10,718 bases of DNA from Deltaproteobacteria bacterium (lineage in GTDB: Bacteria; Desulfobacterota; Desulfobacteria; Desulfobacterales; C00003060): positions 1-10,718 of the forward strand of contig JAFDFO010000066.1 in the NCBI GenBank assembly GCA_019309815.1. Reading direction: 5' to 3'. The position numbers and the translations under genes were made by a program. Below the pieces are notes generated by a model. That model searched no databases and was not told the DNA's origin. It worked only from the letters and a program-made list of their open reading frames with translations. Positions 6,636 through 10,718 of the stretch are shown here, piece after piece (within the stretch, counting starts at the first letter, position 1; each line of letters begins with the position of its first letter).

Positions 6636-6785
6636 GGTTTCGTCCAAAGGGAAGGGAGTGAGAACCTCCCGCCGCCCCGCGACTGTAATCGGGACGAAAG
6701 CCGCAGGTATGCCACTGATCCGTAGAGAGGATTGGGAAGGTGCGGCAAGTAGGACGAACGTAAGCCAGGAGACCTGGGCGAAACC
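6636..6785 (+). promoter_or_regulatory. Cobalamin riboswitch 2 (btuB-proximal copy)
   Basis: A second complete set of conserved blocks: AAAGGGAAGGGAG with pairing GGGAG/CTCCC (6654-6658 with 6666-6670), GCGACTGTAA (6679-6688), CCACTG (6712-6717), GGGAAGG (6734-6740), and B12 box AGCCAGGAGACCTGGGC (6763-6779), which is closer to consensus than copy 1. Stems: outer P1 GGTTTCG (6636-6642) with CGAAACC (6779-6785), perfect over 7 bp, and GCCGCA (6700-6705) with TGCGGC (6741-6746). No terminator follows before the gene, so control of translation is the likelier mode. Confidence 0.9.
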
Positions 6786-6796
6786 ATGGAGTTAAC

Positions 6797-6821
6797 TTTT
6801 TCTTCGAGGGAAGAAAGGAGG
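6797..6821 (+). promoter_or_regulatory. btuB Shine-Dalgarno inside a potential sequestering hairpin
   Basis: AAAGGAGG at 6814-6821 stands six bases before ATG 6828 and decides the start codon. The sequence TTTTTCTTC (6797-6805) can pair with GAAGAAAGG (6810-6818) around a GAGG loop: seven Watson-Crick pairs plus two wobbles. That covers the first half of the ribosome-binding site. It is AU-rich and of modest strength, and a link to riboswitch 2 is inference. Confidence 0.5.
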
Positions 6822-6827
6822 CAAAGC

Positions 6828-8987
6828 ATGTTTCGACACGGTTTTGGTTGTTCTAAATGGGTTGGCTTGTTCTGTTTTTGTTTTCTGGCAAAGGCATTGG
6901 TCCTCTCTCCCCCCTGGGTCAGGGCGGATGAAAGAGAACCCGTCGTCATGGACGAAATCGTGGTCTCGGCCACAAAGACAGAGGAAATGCGCAAAGACGT
7001 CCCCAACGCCGCCATCATCAAAGACGACGTCGATATTGAGGAATCGTCAGCCAGGGGTCTTGGTGAATTCTTGGCCAACGAACCCGGTCTCGATTGGAGG
7101 ACACAAGGCGACTACGGAGGCGCTGTGGCCGAGATCCATATCAGGGGGATGAGCGGCAATGCCACGCAAGTAAGGGTCAACGGCGTCACCGTCAATTCTC
7201 CTTCTGTTGGTGTTGCTGATGTGAGCCGGATCCTTCTTAATAGCATTGAGCGGGTAGAAGTCGTAAAAGGTTCCGGATCGGTTCTCTATGGTTCGGGTGC
7301 AATGGGAGGAACGGTCAACATCATAACGAAACGGCCAAAAAAGGAGAAGATGGACCTCAAGGTTTCAGCGGGTTACGGCTCTCAGAATACTTATCAGATT
7401 TCAGCCGAGAACGGGATGTTTCCTGTTGGTGACTTTGGGTACTACTTGACGGCAAACCGAAGAGAGACCGACGGTTTTCGTGACAATGCAGATATGGAGC
7501 AAAACGACGCTTCCCTGAACCTGGTGTTGGACAAGGGAGATGCCTTAGACCTGAGCCTCTATGGAGACTACTTTGACCGGGAATACGGACGGCCCGGCGT
7601 CAGGCCCCCTGAGGGAACAGAATCCTTCTTTGTGAACGGCACAGAAGTATATAACAGCGATTCAGCCAGTTTGCTAGACTCAGGAAAGGACGAGGACTAC
7701 CACCTTGTGCTCGAGGCAAAGAGCAAACCGTGGAAGTGGTTGGGTTTTCTGGTAAGGGGCGACTACACCGAGCTGGAGAACTACAATTATCTTCGTTATG
7801 TTGATTTCTTCGGGTCACTCGTAGGATCGGAAACCTGGACCACGAATAAAGTTCTCGGAGCTGAAGGAAACATTGATATCAGACCCTTTGAAGGTCTGAA
7901 TTTCCTCCTGGGGGCGGAGTACAACAACTTCGATTGGAATAACCAGAGTGTGAGCCTGGATCCAAATGGCGCCAAGCTCCCCGCAACGCAGGCAACGGCA
8001 AAGGCGGATCGGAATACCACAGGGGTCTTCGCAGAGGGGCAATACCGACCTTTCAAGTACTTCAAGGCGCTGCTCGGGGTGCGGCACCAAGACGACTCTG
8101 AATTTGGAACGGTCGATCTGCCGCGATTTGGCGCAATTGTGAACCCATGGGACGATGCGGCACTCAAGTTGACCCACGGGAAGCACTTCCTCGCGCCAAC
8201 GCTCAACGACCTGTTCTGGCCTGCGGACCCGTTCGCAAAAGGAAACCCGGATCTTGAACCCGAAGAAGGATGGCATTCAGACGTCACCTGGGAACAATCC
8301 TTTGTTGACAACAGGTTTTTCTACGCCCTCTCCTATTTTCACTGGGACGTAGACAACAAGATCCAGTGGGGTCCCGACTCGAACGGGGTCTTTACACCGC
8401 AGAATCTGCGTACTTACGAGGCGGATGGTCTGGAAGTAGGGACGACCATCGGCCCCTTTTACAATACCACTCTGGGGTTTTACTACACATACGTAAGTGC
8501 AGAAGAAGAAGCCAAGGATTACACAAAGCAGCAATACTACGACCCGGGCGGATGGCTGGCACCTGGAGTCCCTCCGCCAACGCCCGCGGATTTCGAGTAT
8601 ACATGGGTGAAGCGCCGGGCAGCTTACACGCCCGAGCACCTGTTCAGAACCGACTTGACTTATTGGAGCGACTACGGTCTGACCGCCAAGGTTACGCTTC
8701 GCTACGTGAGTGACCGCCTCTGGTATCGCACCGAGACGGACGTGGTTTACCCGGCAACCAAGACGGTCAGATACAGCCTAGATCCCTATTGGACTATGGA
8801 TGCAAAAGTCGAGCAGCGGGTGCATGACCACTGGTTTGTTTCACTTCAGATCAACAATTTTTTCGGCGAGGAATATGATACTTATTTTGGAACATTTCAA
8901 GACACGCCCCCTTTTGGTCCAACGACTGTTGAAGGGTTTCCCGGTGCCGGCAGATCTGTCTTCTTCAATGTTAGGTACGAATATTAA
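6828..8987 (+). CDS. btuB: TonB-dependent outer-membrane cobalamin receptor, BtuB-like
   Basis: Translation starts at ATG 6828, placed by the strong AAAGGAGG site; an in-frame ATG at 6786 sits directly on the riboswitch end and lacks such a site. The 719-residue product has a signal peptide (hydrophobic 11-27, likely cut after VRA33), a TonB-box-like segment VMDEIVVSA (40-48), then a plug domain with LGEFLANEPGLDW, IHIRGMSGNATQVRVNG, IERVEVVKGSGSVLYGSGAMGGTVNIIT, and a long 22-strand-type beta-barrel rich in alternating aromatic strands. It ends in VFFNVRYEY with a terminal aromatic residue, the outer-membrane insertion signal. Plug motifs match BtuB and related receptors. Specificity for cobalamin is inferred mainly from the two B12 riboswitches in its leader and the BtuC/BtuD-type genes that follow; cobinamide or a related corrinoid is also possible. 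The TonB/ExbBD energy source is not in the window. Confidence 0.9.
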   Translation: MFRHGFGCSKWVGLFCFCFLAKALVLSPPWVRADEREPVVMDEIVVSATKTEEMRKDVPNAAIIKDDVDIEESSARGLGEFLANEPGLDWRTQGDYGGAVAEIHIRGMSGNATQVRVNGVTVNSPSVGVADVSRILLNSIERVEVVKGSGSVLYGSGAMGGTVNIITKRPKKEKMDLKVSAGYGSQNTYQISAENGMFPVGDFGYYLTANRRETDGFRDNADMEQNDASLNLVLDKGDALDLSLYGDYFDREYGRPGVRPPEGTESFFVNGTEVYNSDSASLLDSGKDEDYHLVLEAKSKPWKWLGFLVRGDYTELENYNYLRYVDFFGSLVGSETWTTNKVLGAEGNIDIRPFEGLNFLLGAEYNNFDWNNQSVSLDPNGAKLPATQATAKADRNTTGVFAEGQYRPFKYFKALLGVRHQDDSEFGTVDLPRFGAIVNPWDDAALKLTHGKHFLAPTLNDLFWPADPFAKGNPDLEPEEGWHSDVTWEQSFVDNRFFYALSYFHWDVDNKIQWGPDSNGVFTPQNLRTYEADGLEVGTTIGPFYNTTLGFYYTYVSAEEEAKDYTKQQYYDPGGWLAPGVPPPTPADFEYTWVKRRAAYTPEHLFRTDLTYWSDYGLTAKVTLRYVSDRLWYRTETDVVYPATKTVRYSLDPYWTMDAKVEQRVHDHWFVSLQINNFFGEEYDTYFGTFQDTPPFGPTTVEGFPGAGRSVFFNVRYEY

Positions 8988-9001
8988 TTCGGTAGTGAGC
9001 T

Positions 9002-10012
9002 ATGGTGGTAACCAAGTTTAAGATCCTGAAGATTACCATTCTTCTGGCAGGGTTGAGCATCGTCGTCGGTCTCGGAACCCTTTGCATGGGTGCTGCTGAC
9101 ATTCCAGTTTATGCAGTTCTTAGAGACCTGTTCTTGTCCAAGGCGGTGGACCCCTCTTCAGAGGCTATCCTCTTTGAGATTCGCCTTCCGAGAATCCTGA
9201 TGGCGGCCGCTATTGGTGCCACCCTTTCAATTTGCGGTGTCGTGATGCAGTCCATTTTGCGAAACCCTCTGGCAGAGCCTTTTGTTCTTGGTCTTTCAGG
9301 GGGCGCTGCAGTTGGTGCAATACTTTTTATCCTGCTGGGAATATCGGTTGCGGGAGGGAGCTTCTTCTTTTCTTTTGTCGGGGCAATGCTTACCCTCTTC
9401 CTTGTTTTGGCTTTGAGCAAAAGAAGGACCGGATTTTCCACAACGCGCATCATTCTCACAGGCGTGATAGTAAATGCGTTCTTCACCGCCTTTATCATGT
9501 TTGTGATCACCACCACCTCCGACGAGCTCCTGTATGCCATCCTTTTTTGGCTGTACGGGGACCTCAGCGGTTCCGTGTATGCCAATGTTGGAATCCTGTT
9601 GACAGTCTTCCTGCTTGGCTTTGGTGTGGTCTATGTCTTCTCAAGGTATCTGAATATCCTTGGTGTCAACGAAGAACTCGGGTATCAGCTGGGAATAGAA
9701 GTTGAAAAGGTGAAGTATCTGCTACTGATCATCGTTTCTATATTGACCGCCTTCACAGTTTCTCTAGGCGGTATCATAGGATTTGTGGGGCTCATTGTTC
9801 CTCATCTCATGAGAATGGCCTTCGGAAATGATCACCGGTTGCTCCTGCCCACTTCGGCCCTGTTCGGGGCCATCTTCATGATGCTTGCCGACGCAGCGGC
9901 CCGTACGATTGTTTGCCCGAGTGAGCTCCCGGTCGGCGTCATTACGGCCTTTTTGGGAGCTCCATTCTTTTTGATGCTCATGTTTAAGGATACACGAGGA
10001 TGGAGCCAATAA
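9002..10012 (+). CDS. btuC: FecCD-family ABC transporter permease, BtuC-type
   Basis: A 336-residue inner-membrane permease with about ten hydrophobic helices. Family hallmarks are RLPR at 61-64, the 'GxxxQxxLRNPLAEP' motif at 79-93, FVLGLSGGAAVGA after it, and, near the C-terminus, the coupling-loop region GGIIGFVGLIVPHLMR that contacts the ATPase. The length is normal for BtuC/FecCD/FhuB-half permeases, which work as dimers with two ATPase subunits and a periplasmic binding protein. The gene starts 14 bp after btuB, has a weak ribosome-binding site (GTGAG upstream), and overlaps the ATPase gene by 13 bp. Sequence alone does not separate siderophore, heme and B12 permeases; the B12 call rests on the riboswitch-controlled operon. 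The binding protein (BtuF) is not in view and may lie beyond the right edge. Confidence 0.88.
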   Translation: MVVTKFKILKITILLAGLSIVVGLGTLCMGAADIPVYAVLRDLFLSKAVDPSSEAILFEIRLPRILMAAAIGATLSICGVVMQSILRNPLAEPFVLGLSGGAAVGAILFILLGISVAGGSFFFSFVGAMLTLFLVLALSKRRTGFSTTRIILTGVIVNAFFTAFIMFVITTTSDELLYAILFWLYGDLSGSVYANVGILLTVFLLGFGVVYVFSRYLNILGVNEELGYQLGIEVEKVKYLLLIIVSILTAFTVSLGGIIGFVGLIVPHLMRMAFGNDHRLLLPTSALFGAIFMMLADAAARTIVCPSELPVGVITAFLGAPFFLMLMFKDTRGWSQ

Positions 10013-10718
10013 TTAAAGTAGAGGGCCTGAGCTTCGCCTATACAGATGAGATGGTCTTGCAAGACATTTCATTCGACGTTGTATCCGGGGAATTCCTCTC
10101 TGTAATCGGGCCAAACGGATCAGGGAAGACCACACTGCTCAAGCTGCTCTATCGACATCTATCCCCTCTATCGGGCGCCATCTACCTGAACAACGCGCCG
10201 ATAGAAAGCATCTCAAGAAGAAATCTGTCTCAGAAGATTGCAGTGGTCTCACAGGTATCTCAATTTCACTTCGGCCTCACTGCTATTGAATTAGTCCTGA
10301 TGGGGCGATCCCCTCATATGGGTCTTCTTGCCTTTGAAGGAAAAGAAGACTTTGAGATTGCCCGGGAAGCCATGGCTTTGACAGATGTTTCGGACTTCAA
10401 GGACAGAAGTATCCTTAGTCTCAGCGGGGGAGAATTGCAGAGGGTAGTCATCGCAAGAGCCCTGACCCAGGAGCCTCAAGCAATGCTCCTTGACGAACCG
10501 ACAAGTTACCTTGATATCAAACACCAGATAAACATATGCCAGCTACTGAAAACGATGAACAAGGACAAGGGAATTACCATTATTGCAGTCTTCCATGACA
10601 TTAACCTTGCCTCCTGTTTCAGCGATCGGGTTATGATCATGAAGGATGGGAAGATTCGCGGAGTTGGATCACCAGAGGACATGATCACTCAAGAAACACT
10701 CGAGTCTGTTTACGACTG
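10000..10718 (+). CDS. btuD: ABC transporter ATPase, BtuD/FecE-type (3' truncated by window end)
   Basis: The frame opens at ATG 10000, inside the last codons of btuC, with AAGGA (9986-9990) nine bases upstream, and runs open to the window edge (239 residues seen). It starts MEPIIKVEGLSFAY. ATPase elements are all intact: Walker A GPNGSGKTT (37-45), Q-loop Gln85, signature LSGGELQ (141-147), Walker B AMLLDE (161-166), D-loop SYLD (169-172), and switch His199 in FHD. LVLMGRSPHMG (98-108) is the stretch typical of ATPases for B12, siderophore and heme importers. It should power corrinoid passage through the BtuC-type permease at the inner membrane. The 13-bp overlap with the permease gene indicates translational coupling. 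Only a short C-terminus is missing. Confidence 0.9.
   Translation, partial: MEPIIKVEGLSFAYTDEMVLQDISFDVVSGEFLSVIGPNGSGKTTLLKLLYRHLSPLSGAIYLNNAPIESISRRNLSQKIAVVSQVSQFHFGLTAIELVLMGRSPHMGLLAFEGKEDFEIAREAMALTDVSDFKDRSILSLSGGELQRVVIARALTQEPQAMLLDEPTSYLDIKHQINICQLLKTMNKDKGITIIAVFHDINLASCFSDRVMIMKDGKIRGVGSPEDMITQETLESVYD

Noticed and set aside
6786..6827. Upstream ATG (6786) as the btuB start
   Set aside because: It lacks a properly spaced ribosome-binding site and would put a charged tail before the signal peptide; ATG 6828 has AAAGGAGG at ideal spacing.
6365..7078. A 237-codon open frame on the minus strand across the leader and the start of btuB
   Set aside because: It runs antisense through both riboswitches and the btuB signal-peptide region, has no recognisable domain and no plausible ribosome-binding site. 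The strongly supported plus-strand features explain the DNA.

Overview
The window looks like chromosomal DNA of a Gram-negative bacterium, most likely a deltaproteobacterium (Desulfobacterota) of moderate GC content. The basis is a TonB-dependent outer-membrane receptor, secreted beta-helix and beta-propeller proteins with a CFIxTAA-type C-terminus, a Ser/Thr kinase fused to a DUF1566 domain, and GC-rich hairpin repeats of the kind frequent in that group. The taxonomic call is inference.

Layout. Positions 1-1995 (+ strand) hold the 3' end of a right-handed beta-helix protein, followed 15 bp later by a secreted beta-propeller protein whose frame is broken by a perfect 76-bp tandem duplication. 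A minus-strand block follows, convergent with these: a Hanks-type kinase/DUF1566 fusion (2041-3393), a roughly 420-bp gene-free stretch made of two kinds of hairpin repeat (3394-3817), a calcineurin-like phosphoesterase (3818-4543), a 6-phosphogluconolactonase (4592-5278) and a MenA-like UbiA prenyltransferase (5318-6217). The last three are closely spaced and probably co-transcribed leftward.

From a divergent intergenic region (6218-6827) a B12-uptake operon runs rightward: a BtuB-like TonB-dependent receptor, a FecCD/BtuC-type permease, and a BtuD/FecE-type ATPase cut by the window end. The permease and ATPase genes overlap by 13 bp. The leader is the most interesting part. It has a promoter-like TTGACA, one complete cobalamin riboswitch, a strong intrinsic terminator, and then a second complete cobalamin riboswitch that starts at the last T of the terminator tract and ends 42 bp before the btuB start codon. 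A small hairpin overlapping the btuB Shine-Dalgarno suggests the second switch may act on translation while the first acts on transcription.

Working model: high intracellular cobalamin closes one or both switches and turns down the receptor, permease and ATPase together. I see no defence system, CRISPR array, tRNA or rRNA, and no complete insertion sequence. No wholly new system is evident. The points worth a second look are the double riboswitch leader, the frame-breaking duplication, the kinase fusion and the repeat-rich gap.
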